Shown here piece by piece: positions 7,690 through 13,375 of a DNA stretch of 13,375 bases. Every line of letters begins with the position of its first letter. The stretch's first letter is position 1. The notes beneath the pieces are model-generated. The model was not told the DNA's origin. It searched no databases and worked only from the letters and a program-made list of their open reading frames with translations. Source of the stretch: Phascolarctobacterium sp. (GTDB lineage: Bacteria > Bacillota > Negativicutes > Acidaminococcales > Acidaminococcaceae); assembly GCA_019417125.1 (NCBI GenBank), contig DXVZ01000077.1:8701-22075 (forward strand), written 5' to 3'. Made by a program: the position numbers and the translations under genes.

Positions 7690-7695
7690 TATGAT
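7690..7695 (+). promoter_or_regulatory. Possible -10 element of the rmuC promoter
   Basis: TATGAT lies about 30 bp before the chosen rmuC start and after the aro terminator, where a promoter would be expected. No good -35 is present; CTGGCG at 7666-7671 matches only half of TTGACA. A TAAAAT at 7657-7662 is an alternative. Weak evidence. Confidence 0.3.
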
Positions 7696-7725
7696 AAATT
7701 AAGATTTGCGAAAGGCTGGTGCGTT

Positions 7726-8919
7726 ATGGATTTAACCGTTATGATATTGCTGGTAATAATAGTTTTGCAGCTGGCGGCGCTGATAATGCTGTTCCGCAGC
7801 CGCAGCAGCGCCGTTAGCGAAGAAGATTTGGTGGAACTCGTCCGTCAGTTTGAAGCGACGGAACGCCGCATGTACGACGGATTGCGCGATTTGCGCAGCG
7901 AACAGGCAACTTTGGCGCGCGCAGCGCGGATGGAGAATCAGTCGGCGGCGGATAGATTATTGGAGCAGCTTGATAAACGCTTTGAGCGAATCGGCGAAAG
8001 CACCGAAAAAAATCTGGAGCAGATTCGCGCCATTGTCGATGAAAAACTGAACGCAACTTTGGAACGCAGGCTTGGCGAAAGCTTCAGTATCGTCAGCCGC
8101 AGGCTGGAAGAAGTACACCGCGGATTAGGCGAGATGCAAAGCCTGGCGGGCGGTATCGGCGATTTAAAGCGCATTTTAAGCAATGTTAAAAACCGCGGCA
8201 TTTGGGGAGAAATGCAGCTGAAAGTTTTATTGCAGGATATGCTGGCGCCGGAGCAATACGCCGAAAACGTCGCTGTAAGACCAGGTGCGTCAGAGCGCGT
8301 GGAATTTGCCTTAAAATTGCCCGGGAAATGTGAGCAGACAGTGTGGCTGCCGGTAGACGCTAAGTTTCCGCAGGAGGATTACCAGCGCCTTTTGGCTGCG
8401 CGCGAAAATGCGGATACTGCCGCTGCGGAATTGGCGCTGAAGCAGCTGGAAAAACGCTTTAAAAGTGAAGCGGCGGATATTAACGGCAAATATATCTGCC
8501 CGCCGTACAGCACTGATTTTGCCGTTATGTACCTGCCGACGGAGGGGCTTTTTGCTGAAGCCGTAAATATTACCGGGCTGCTGGAAGAATTGCAGCGCAA
8601 GTACCGTGTTTGCGTAGCCGGGCCAACGACGCTGGCGGCGCTTTTAAACAGCTTGCAGGTTGGCTTCCGCACTTTGGCGATAGAAAAACGCACCGGCGAA
8701 GTATGGCGCATTATTGCCGGTGTTAAGCAGGACTTTAGCGTGTTTGCAGTGCTGCTGGATAAAACGCGCAAAAAATTGCAGGAAGCAAGCGGGCATATTG
8801 AAGCGGCGGAACGCCGCAGCCGCGTAATTAATAAAAAATTGTACGAAGCGGAAAGCTTTGAAAGCGACGGCAATATTTTGCCGGAAATAGAAAACAACAT
8901 ACAGAACGGTAAATTTTAG
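7726..8919 (+). CDS. rmuC: RmuC family DNA recombination protein
   Basis: RmuC proteins limit DNA inversions and rearrangements; a nuclease role is inferred from their fold. I start at ATG 7726, with AAAGG 7711-7715 as ribosome site, giving 397 aa. A GTG at 7687 would put a non-hydrophobic extension before the membrane segment. Residues 4-23 form a hydrophobic anchor. Residues 30-135 are charged and heptad-like, probably coiled coil. The conserved domain follows: NRGIWGEMQLKVLLQDML (156-173), VEFALKLPG (192-200) and LPVDAKFPQEDY (208-219). Glu193, Asp211 and Lys213 fit a PD-(D/E)xK arrangement. PTEGLFAEA (271-279) and CVAGPTTLAALLNSLQ (296-311) are further family blocks. It appears to be a single-gene unit and is not tied to the aro pathway. 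Confidence 0.93.
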   Translation: MDLTVMILLVIIVLQLAALIMLFRSRSSAVSEEDLVELVRQFEATERRMYDGLRDLRSEQATLARAARMENQSAADRLLEQLDKRFERIGESTEKNLEQIRAIVDEKLNATLERRLGESFSIVSRRLEEVHRGLGEMQSLAGGIGDLKRILSNVKNRGIWGEMQLKVLLQDMLAPEQYAENVAVRPGASERVEFALKLPGKCEQTVWLPVDAKFPQEDYQRLLAARENADTAAAELALKQLEKRFKSEAADINGKYICPPYSTDFAVMYLPTEGLFAEAVNITGLLEELQRKYRVCVAGPTTLAALLNSLQVGFRTLAIEKRTGEVWRIIAGVKQDFSVFAVLLDKTRKKLQEASGHIEAAERRSRVINKKLYEAESFESDGNILPEIENNIQNGKF

Positions 8920-8932
8920 TTATAAAAACACA

Positions 8933-8958
8933 AAAGGCAGCCCGTAAGGGCTGCCTTT
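8933..8958. terminator. Bidirectional terminator between rmuC and the mscS-like gene
   Basis: A perfect 11-bp inverted repeat, AAAGGCAGCCC (8933-8943) and GGGCTGCCTTT (8948-8958), encloses the tetraloop GTAA. It lies in the 55-bp gap between two convergent genes. The T-run is short on the + strand. On the - strand the hairpin is followed by TTTTGTGTTTTT-like sequence, so it should work for both. Confidence 0.85.
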
Positions 8959-8974
8959 AATAATTGCCGTACAG

Positions 8975-10039
8975 TTATTTGGTTTCGCTTTTAAGCGGCG
9001 TTTCAAAATAAACGCTGGTACTGGGGAATGCGCAGGATGCGCCGTTAGTTTCCAGTATCTGCATAATGTCAAGGTTAATCTTCTCGCGTGCAGCCAAAAA
9101 GCCCCTGGTGTCACTTGCCTTAGTGTAGCAAACAATGTAAATGTTTAGGCTGCTGTCGGCGTAATCGCGGAAGTAAACCATCACAGTATCGCTGTAAACC
9201 AGTTCGCTGGTGGTTAAGTAGGTGCGGATGTCATCCACAAGCTTCTGCATTTTGTCATGCGTGGTGTCGTAGGTTACACCCAGCAAAAATTCCAGACGGC
9301 GTTTTTCGCGCTTGGTGTAATTAATAATCGGAGTGTTGGATAACAGCGAGTTCGGTATATACACAAGTTCCTGCGGAAAGGTACGTACGCAAGTGCTGCG
9401 GAAGGTAACTTTTTCCACTGTGCCTTCCACGCCGTTGGCGGAAATCCAGTCGCCGACTTTAAACGGCTTATCGACGATGATAACGAAGCTGCCGAATACG
9501 TTGGCGAGCGCGTCCTTAGCGGCAAATGCCAGTGCTAAAGAACCGATACTCAAGCTTGCCAAAAGTCCGCTCATGTCGTAGTTCCATTCTTTGGCAATCA
9601 TCAGCGTAGCGATAACAACGATTAAAATACGCGCCATTGTTGAAAGAATGTTGGCAAGCGAATCTTCAATATTGATATCGGCGCGTGTTAAAATTTTAAG
9701 CGCAATGCCGTGCGTAATATCGCTGATGTTGTAAATGCCCCAAAAGATAGCGACTATAAAACTGCTGCGCAGAAATTTATCAATTGCCGGATGGTCGGTA
9801 ACAAAGGTTATAGGCGAGCAGTTTAAGGCAGCATAAATGCCCAGGATAAACAGAAAAATATGTATCGGCTTGGCAAAAGCGTCTAAAATATCGGTGCCGT
9901 ATTCAAAAGAAAGTTTGTAATTTAAAATGCGCAGAAAGCGCAGGATAACGGTGCGGTAAATAAAACGTATCAGCATAAAGCCGCTGAAAACCAAAAACGG
10001 CTTCAGCCATGGCGTTAAAATTTCGATAATATAATCCAT
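8975..10039 (-). CDS. MscS family mechanosensitive ion channel
   Basis: It is predicted to be an inner-membrane channel that opens on membrane tension to release solutes in hypo-osmotic shock. The product is 354 aa. ATG at 10039-10037 is preceded by AAAGGAG (10057-10051) with an 11-nt gap, slightly long. Hydrophobic segments lie at about 13-34, 58-75, 92-112, 133-150 and 157-187. That is five helices, more than the three of E. coli MscS and closer to YbdG/YnaI-like members. The pore helix and start of the beta domain read LLASLSIGSLALAFAAKD (159-176), then VFGSFVIIVDKPFKVGDWI (181-199), the clearest family signature. VYIPNSLLSNTPIINYT (226-242) belongs to the cytoplasmic vestibule. The gene is convergent with rmuC and divergent from the DUF456-like gene. 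I give no gene symbol because paralogues cannot be told apart. Confidence 0.92.
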   Translation of the reverse strand: MDYIIEILTPWLKPFLVFSGFMLIRFIYRTVILRFLRILNYKLSFEYGTDILDAFAKPIHIFLFILGIYAALNCSPITFVTDHPAIDKFLRSSFIVAIFWGIYNISDITHGIALKILTRADINIEDSLANILSTMARILIVVIATLMIAKEWNYDMSGLLASLSIGSLALAFAAKDALANVFGSFVIIVDKPFKVGDWISANGVEGTVEKVTFRSTCVRTFPQELVYIPNSLLSNTPIINYTKREKRRLEFLLGVTYDTTHDKMQKLVDDIRTYLTTSELVYSDTVMVYFRDYADSSLNIYIVCYTKASDTRGFLAAREKINLDIMQILETNGASCAFPSTSVYFETPLKSETK

Positions 10040-10076
10040 AATTTAATTTGCTCCTTTGGCTTGTTTAATTATAATT

Positions 10077-10105
10077 ATTTTAACATTTTGGCGCTGTAAA
10101 AACAA
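10077..10105 (-). promoter_or_regulatory. Promoter of the mscS-like gene
   Basis: Read on the - strand, TTGTTT (10105-10100) and TAAAAT (10082-10077) are separated by exactly 17 bp. A TGT just before the -10 makes it an extended -10. It lies about 38 bp upstream of the start codon. Confidence 0.6.
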
Positions 10106-10142
10106 TAATTCACAAAAGGTACATATAATGCAGGGCTTATTA

Positions 10143-10151
10143 TGTTATAAT
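10143..10151 (+). promoter_or_regulatory. Extended -10 promoter of the DUF456/glyoxalase/dehydrogenase operon
   Basis: TGT followed directly by a consensus TATAAT (10146-10151) forms a perfect extended -10, about 32 bp before the ATG. No good -35 is seen, which is acceptable for extended -10 promoters. A second TATAAT at 10124-10129 lacks both the TG element and a -35. Confidence 0.6.
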
Positions 10152-10182
10152 ATTGGCAGCAATTAACATAAGGAGGCAGTGT

Positions 10183-10695
10183 ATGGAATATTTCTTGGAA
10201 GCATTGGCAGCAGCCTTTATTATTATTGTGGGGCCGCTTTTAACTTTGGTGGGGCTGCCCGGCAACACGCTGATGCTTTTGGCAGGGATAGGCTTTGCCT
10301 GTTTTGACGAAGCGAAATATTTTGACGGGCGCATTTTGTCCGCATTGGTGCTGATTTATGTTTTTGGTGAATTATGGGAGTTTATAGTTTCGTTTTTCGG
10401 AATCCGCAGGCATAAGCTGCCTTGGAGCGTAGTTGGCCTTATTGGTATCGGCACGTTTATCGGCGCTGTGCTGGGTACAGGCGTATTCCCGGTGTTTGGC
10501 AGCGTGCTCGGCGGCGCTATGGGGTCGTTTATCATGGCGTTTGTTTACGAGTATTCGCAGACGATGGATTGCGATGATGCTTTTGAGCTGGCGTGGAAGG
10601 CTGCCAAGCTGCAGTTTATCGCTATTATCGGCAAAGTAGTAGCGTCGGCGGCAATGGCAATTCTGCTTATTAAGCAGATATTTTTAAATACTTGA
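10183..10695 (+). CDS. DUF456-like integral membrane protein
   Basis: The function is unknown. ATG 10183 is chosen because AAGGAGG (10170-10176) sits 6 nt upstream; an in-frame TTG at 10153 precedes the ribosome site. The product is 170 aa, almost wholly hydrophobic, with about four or five membrane segments (roughly 5-36, 50-70, 84-105, 105-127 and 140-166). The loop GLPGNTLMLLAG (24-35), an acidic FDEAKYFDG segment (41-49) and the glycine-rich middle (GLIGIGTFIGAVLGTG, with GSVLGGAMGSF following) resemble the DUF456 family of small membrane proteins with glycine-zipper repeats. The family assignment is from memory of its pattern, not a search. It is the first gene of an operon with a glyoxalase-like and a dehydrogenase gene, the next start lying about 11 nt after its stop. 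A role linked to them is only inference. Confidence 0.8.
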   Translation: MEYFLEALAAAFIIIVGPLLTLVGLPGNTLMLLAGIGFACFDEAKYFDGRILSALVLIYVFGELWEFIVSFFGIRRHKLPWSVVGLIGIGTFIGAVLGTGVFPVFGSVLGGAMGSFIMAFVYEYSQTMDCDDAFELAWKAAKLQFIAIIGKVVASAAMAILLIKQIFLNT

Positions 10696-10706
10696 GGAGG
10701 AATATG

Positions 10707-11078
10707 ATGAACTTTAAGTTTATTCACAATAATTTTAACGTGCTCGATTTGGAAAAGAGCCTTGACTTTTACAGGAAAGCGCTGGGCTTAAAAGAAGTTA
10801 AAAGAATTAACGCGGAGGACGGCAGTTTTATTTTGGTGTACCTTGGCGACGGCGAAACACCGCATCAGTTGGAACTGACCTGGCTGCGCGACCGCAAAGA
10901 GCCGTATAACTTAGGCGAGAACGAATTTCACCTGGCGTTTGGCGTTGATGATTACGAAGCCGCCCACGCCAAACACAAAGAGATGGGCTGCATTGTTTAC
11001 GAAAACCAGGCCATGGGCATTTATTTTATTACCGACCCGGATAATTACTGGCTGGAGATTGTACCTTTAAAGAAATAA
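10707..11078 (+). CDS. gloA: Glyoxalase I-like protein (lactoylglutathione lyase / VOC family)
   Basis: Likely a metal-dependent glyoxalase that isomerises the hemithioacetal of methylglyoxal and a thiol to a D-lactoyl thioester. AGGAGG (10695-10700) supports ATG 10707 (6-nt spacing); ATG 10704 is an alternative adding one Met. The product is 123 aa and holds two beta-alpha-beta-beta-beta VOC modules. The first opens with HNNFNVLDLEKSLDFYRKAL (7-26). The four expected metal ligands are present: His7, Glu56 (QLELTW), His75 (NEFHLAFGV) and Glu117 (YWLEIVP). DPDNYWLEI is the typical end of the second module. The short length and ligand set resemble E. coli-type (Ni/Co) GloA. Many Bacillota lack glutathione, so the natural thiol is uncertain, and another VOC substrate cannot be excluded. 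The dehydrogenase gene follows after 13 nt. Confidence 0.85.
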   Translation: MNFKFIHNNFNVLDLEKSLDFYRKALGLKEVKRINAEDGSFILVYLGDGETPHQLELTWLRDRKEPYNLGENEFHLAFGVDDYEAAHAKHKEMGCIVYENQAMGIYFITDPDNYWLEIVPLKK

Positions 11079-11091
11079 AGGACGTGAAAAT

Positions 11092-12060
11092 ATGGCAGAT
11101 TTAAAAAATATGACGGTTGTTACCAGCGGCAAACTGCGCCAGGCGGCGTATGATTTGCTGAATGCTAACACACACCTTTTAGCATGGAAAGAAGGCGGGC
11201 GCACGCCGGCAGAGTTGTTTGACGGCTGGCTGGCACAGGCGGACGCTTTGTATTCCATCGGCAACATTAAAATTAACGAGGAGCTGCTTGCCAAAGCGCC
11301 TAAATTAAAGGTTATCGCGCAGGCATCTGTAGGTTACGATAACATCGACGTTGCCGCCTGCCACGCCCGCGGCATTAAAGTCGGCAACACGCCGCGCGTG
11401 CTTTCTCCTGCCGTGGCGGATTTAGCCTATGGGCTGATTATCGACAGCGCGCGTAAAATTGCCCGCGGCTGGGACCACGTTGCCAGCGGTAAATGGGGCG
11501 AGCGCAAGGGCTTAGGCTTTGGCGTAGACCTGGCAGGCAAAACACTGGGCATCGTTGGTATGGGCGATATTGGCAGCAGGGTAGTAAAGCGCGCGCTGGC
11601 AAGCGATATGCGCGTTATTTACCACAACCGCCACCGCCGCAGCGACGATGCTGCTTTAGGAGCTGCTTACGTAAGTTTTGAAGAACTTTTAACAACGGCT
11701 GACTTTATACTTGTTACCGTGCCGCTGACGCCGGAAACGCAGGGCATGTTCGGTAAAGCGCAGTTTGACGCCATGAAACAGGGCGTGCGTTTTATTAACA
11801 TTGCGCGCGGCAAAATTGTAGATACGGAAGCGCTGTACGAAGCGCTGGCAAGCAAAAAAGTTGCTTACGCCGCGCTGGATGTTACTGACCCGGAACCTCT
11901 GCCGGGCACGCATAAGCTGCTGACTTTAGATAACATTACCGTGACGCCGCATATTGCTACTTCCACCGTAGAAACGCGCGACGCAATGGCAAAACTGGCT
12001 GCGGAAAATATTTTGGCCGGCTTAAGCGGCGAACCGATGCCTGCCGAAGTTAAAGCTTAA
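11092..12060 (+). CDS. D-2-hydroxyacid dehydrogenase (glyoxylate/hydroxypyruvate/2-ketogluconate reductase-like)
   Basis: It probably reduces a 2-keto acid such as glyoxylate, hydroxypyruvate or 2-ketogluconate to the D-hydroxyacid. The product is 322 aa; ATG 11092 follows AAAGGA (11077-11082). The catalytic domain flanks a central Rossmann domain. QASVGYDNIDVAA (77-89) and the nucleotide loop GMGDIG (156-161) are clear. The catalytic triad is Arg239 (NIARGKIVD), Glu268 (DPEPLPG) and His287 (TPHIATST). After the second strand the sequence is YHNRHRR (177-183): no acidic residue but several arginines, so NADPH is the likely cofactor, as in GhrB/TkrA-type reductases. Phosphoglycerate dehydrogenase is less likely because there is no C-terminal ACT domain. 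It is last in the operon, 21 bp before the terminator stem. The exact substrate cannot be told from sequence. Confidence 0.9.
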   Translation: MADLKNMTVVTSGKLRQAAYDLLNANTHLLAWKEGGRTPAELFDGWLAQADALYSIGNIKINEELLAKAPKLKVIAQASVGYDNIDVAACHARGIKVGNTPRVLSPAVADLAYGLIIDSARKIARGWDHVASGKWGERKGLGFGVDLAGKTLGIVGMGDIGSRVVKRALASDMRVIYHNRHRRSDDAALGAAYVSFEELLTTADFILVTVPLTPETQGMFGKAQFDAMKQGVRFINIARGKIVDTEALYEALASKKVAYAALDVTDPEPLPGTHKLLTLDNITVTPHIATSTVETRDAMAKLAAENILAGLSGEPMPAEVKA

Positions 12061-12075
12061 ACTAAAAACGGCAAT

Positions 12076-12107
12076 AAAAAAGATGGAGCATCATGCTCCA
12101 TCTTTTT
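12076..12107. terminator. Bidirectional terminator between the dehydrogenase and the anchored protein gene
   Basis: AGATGGAGCA (12081-12090) and TGCTCCATCT (12094-12103) form a perfect 10-bp stem with a TCA loop. An A-run (12076-12080) and a T-run (12103-12107) flank it, giving a U-tract on either strand. It sits in the 78-bp gap between convergent genes. Confidence 0.9.
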
Positions 12108-12110
12108 GCG

Positions 12111-12134
12111 TATATCGTATATTATATCGTATAT
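12111..12134. repeat. Two tandem copies of a 12-bp AT-rich unit
   Basis: TATATCGTATAT occurs at 12111-12122 and again, without a gap or mismatch, at 12123-12134. It lies between the bidirectional terminator and the stop codon of the anchored protein gene. It may be a simple slippage duplication. Confidence 0.8.
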
Positions 12135-12138
12135 GTTG

Positions 12139-13179
12139 TTATTTAGGCAGCTCGGTTAAATAATCAAACGAAGAACCATCGTTAAAGGCGACATTGGTAA
12201 GGTAAGCGTTCCATTTTACCTTGCCCAAATCGCTGGCGATAACTTCTGCGTCCTCTTTAACATAGGGGTTCAGTTCAAAATCAAACTTGTACAGTTTGCT
12301 GCTGCCGTTTTGCAAAACGGCGTTGCTGGCAAAGCTGCCGCTGTAAAAAATTTTGCCGTCATCGCTGTAAAGTTCCAGCATACCGGTAATGTAATCAACA
12401 TTTTTGCCAGAGGTGTTGGTTAAGCTGACTGTGCTTTCCAGCATCCGGATAATGGCGGAATAATGTACGGACGTGATTTGCAGTGATTTTTTTTCAAGCT
12501 GTACGCTTTTAGCAATCTGATCCGCAATGGGCTTGTTCAGTTCAGCAAGCTTATCTTTAACAGCGGCCTCGCGCTCTTTCATTAAATCCTGCAAATTGGT
12601 AATTTCCTGCAAACGCCACAAACCGTCGTCAAGCTGGTGCATTTTAACCTTTAAAATAAAATTACGGCTTAATTTTTCATCGTACAGTTTAACGCTGACA
12701 ATAACGTTGCCGTCCTCGGTGTCGCTGCTTTCAACGCCTTCAAATTTCAGCGAGCCAAAACCGGTGCGGCTTTTAAGGTTGTCAACAATTTCGGCGCCGT
12801 TTTCGTTGCCTGCCGGAATGGATTTTTGCACATCGGCGTCTTTTTCCGGCTTGTCGCCGTGAAGAATATAACTGCGCGTTTCGCTTTCCAACAGAGGTAC
12901 AGCAAGCCCTTTAATGCCTTTAACGATAGCGACGATAATAGGGTTGGCGTCTTTGTCGGAGCCGAAGGTTACAGCGACGATGTCGTCATAAGCCTTGCTG
13001 TACAGCGTATCCATATCGACGTGCTTTTCAAAGGTTTTCAGATCGTGCTGGTGTACGGCGTCTGCTATAAGCGCAATGGAATGCTGAGGCGTTTTAAGCC
13101 AGTAAAAAAAGTACCAGCCGCTTATAAAAACTGCAAGAGCTGCCAGTACGGCGATAATTTTTTGAAATTTACCGTTCAA
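12139..13179 (-). CDS. Uncharacterised membrane-anchored protein (possibly DUF2939-like)
   Basis: I do not recognise a function. The product is 346 aa and starts at TTG (13179-13177), supported by GAGGAGG (13193-13187) with a 7-nt gap; no ATG gives a better start. Residues about 7-28 are a single hydrophobic helix after a short basic N-terminus, so a signal anchor with the rest outside the membrane is likely. No lipobox cysteine is seen. The segment right after the helix (KTPQHSIALIADAVHQHD, then LKTFEKHVDMDTLYSKAYDDI) resembles DUF2939-type modules, in which a helix pair precedes a 'V-D' strand. The last 110 or so residues (from about LEKKSLQITSVHYSAI) look like a beta-sandwich: alternating strands, VSLTNTSGKNVDYITG and a C-terminal NDGSSFDYLTELPK. 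A charged helical stretch (about 206-235) links the two. It is the only gene in its unit. Confidence 0.85.
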   Translation of the reverse strand: MNGKFQKIIAVLAALAVFISGWYFFYWLKTPQHSIALIADAVHQHDLKTFEKHVDMDTLYSKAYDDIVAVTFGSDKDANPIIVAIVKGIKGLAVPLLESETRSYILHGDKPEKDADVQKSIPAGNENGAEIVDNLKSRTGFGSLKFEGVESSDTEDGNVIVSVKLYDEKLSRNFILKVKMHQLDDGLWRLQEITNLQDLMKEREAAVKDKLAELNKPIADQIAKSVQLEKKSLQITSVHYSAIIRMLESTVSLTNTSGKNVDYITGMLELYSDDGKIFYSGSFASNAVLQNGSSKLYKFDFELNPYVKEDAEVIASDLGKVKWNAYLTNVAFNDGSSFDYLTELPK

Positions 13180-13214
13180 GGGATAACCTCCTCAAATTAT
13201 AATTTCTCTACAAT

Positions 13215-13242
13215 ATTATACTACTAAAGAAGGCTAATGCAA
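13215..13242 (-). promoter_or_regulatory. Promoter of the anchored protein gene
   Basis: On the - strand, TTGCAT (13242-13237) and a consensus TATAAT (13220-13215) are separated by 16 bp, about 35 bp upstream of the TTG start. It lies between the tRNA terminator and the gene, so the gene is probably transcribed separately from the tRNA. Confidence 0.65.
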
Positions 13243-13269
13243 TAATTTTGCCAAATTTATTTGAAATGC

Positions 13270-13303
13270 AAAAATAAAAAAGCCGCAGATACGCTCTGCG
13301 GCT
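13270..13303 (-). terminator. Intrinsic terminator of the tRNA-Pro transcript
   Basis: Read on the - strand, AGCCGCAGA (13303-13295) and TCTGCGGCT (13289-13281) form a perfect 9-bp stem with a 5-nt loop. A long T-rich run (13280-13270) follows it. It starts 13 bases past the tRNA 3' end. Confidence 0.9.
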
Positions 13304-13316
13304 AAAGTTGTGAAGT

Positions 13317-13375
13317 TGGTCGGGGCGGCGAGATTCGAACTCACGGCCTCTTGTACCCGAAACAAGCGCGCTACC
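13317..13375 (-). tRNA. tRNA-Pro (anticodon CGG), 5' part cut by the window edge
   Basis: Reading the - strand from the window end gives part of the D loop and GCGC of the D stem. The anticodon stem is CTTGT/ACAAG around the loop TTCGGGT, with anticodon CGG, which reads CCG proline codons. A 5-nt variable loop follows, then a T arm GTGAG-TTCGAAT-CTCGC. The 3' acceptor strand CGCCCCG, discriminator A and an encoded CCA complete the visible part. The implied 5' acceptor strand CGGGGCG and A73 fit bacterial proline tRNAs. The acceptor 5' strand and most of the D arm lie beyond base 13375. Confidence 0.92.

Noticed and set aside
7687..7725. GTG-initiated extension of RmuC by 13 residues
   Set aside because: The GTG overlaps the likely -10 region and has no ribosome site, whereas ATG 7726 has AAAGG upstream and begins directly before the membrane anchor.
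10124..10129. A second TATAAT as promoter for the DUF456-like gene
   Set aside because: It lacks both a -35 hexamer at the right distance and a TG extension, while the TATAAT at 10146 has a perfect TGT extension.
1..13375. Mobile element, CRISPR array, defence system or prophage remnant
   Set aside because: No transposase, integrase, spaced direct repeats or phage genes are visible; every sizeable gene has a household or hypothetical membrane assignment. The tRNA gene could be an integration site, but no flanking att-like duplicate is in the window.

Overview
The window is an ordinary-looking chromosomal segment, probably from a low-to-moderate GC Bacillota (Firmicutes) relative. The clues are strong AGGAGG-type ribosome binding sites, GTG and TTG starts, intrinsic terminators with U-tracts, a clustered aro operon and a KDO8P-synthase-like DAHP synthase tail. 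A Negativicutes-like source is a guess from overall protein flavour; I could not test it.

Region 1 (1-7633, + strand) is a compact nine-gene aromatic amino acid operon: 3' end of DAHP synthase, then tyrA, aroB, aroA, aroC, pheA, aroE, aroK and aroQ. Together these cover all seven steps from PEP plus erythrose-4-phosphate to chorismate. They also cover chorismate mutase, prephenate dehydratase and prephenate dehydrogenase, which lead to phenylpyruvate and 4-hydroxyphenylpyruvate. Four junctions are ATGA overlaps (tyrA/aroB, aroA/aroC, aroE/aroK, aroK/aroQ) and three gaps are 1-2 nt, so translation is probably coupled. The operon ends at a hairpin with a T-tract near 7594-7633. Its promoter and the DAHP synthase N-terminus lie outside the window, and no tryptophan-branch gene is seen.

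Region 2 (7726-8919, +) is rmuC, standing alone. It ends at a bidirectional terminator shared with a convergent MscS-family channel gene (8975-10039, -).

Region 3 (10183-12060, +) is a three-gene operon transcribed divergently from the mscS-like gene. It encodes a DUF456-like membrane protein, a glyoxalase I-like metalloenzyme and a D-2-hydroxyacid dehydrogenase. It ends at a second bidirectional terminator.

Region 4 (12139-13375, -) holds an unrecognised membrane-anchored protein, possibly DUF2939-like, which starts at TTG behind a strong Shine-Dalgarno sequence. After it comes the 3' part of a tRNA-Pro(CGG) gene with its own terminator; the tRNA is cut by the window edge.

I found no mobile element, CRISPR array, defence locus or clearly undescribed system. 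The more notable points are the completeness of the aro operon, apparent substitutions in the chorismate mutase active site, the small glyoxalase/dehydrogenase/DUF456 operon and the uncharacterised anchored protein.
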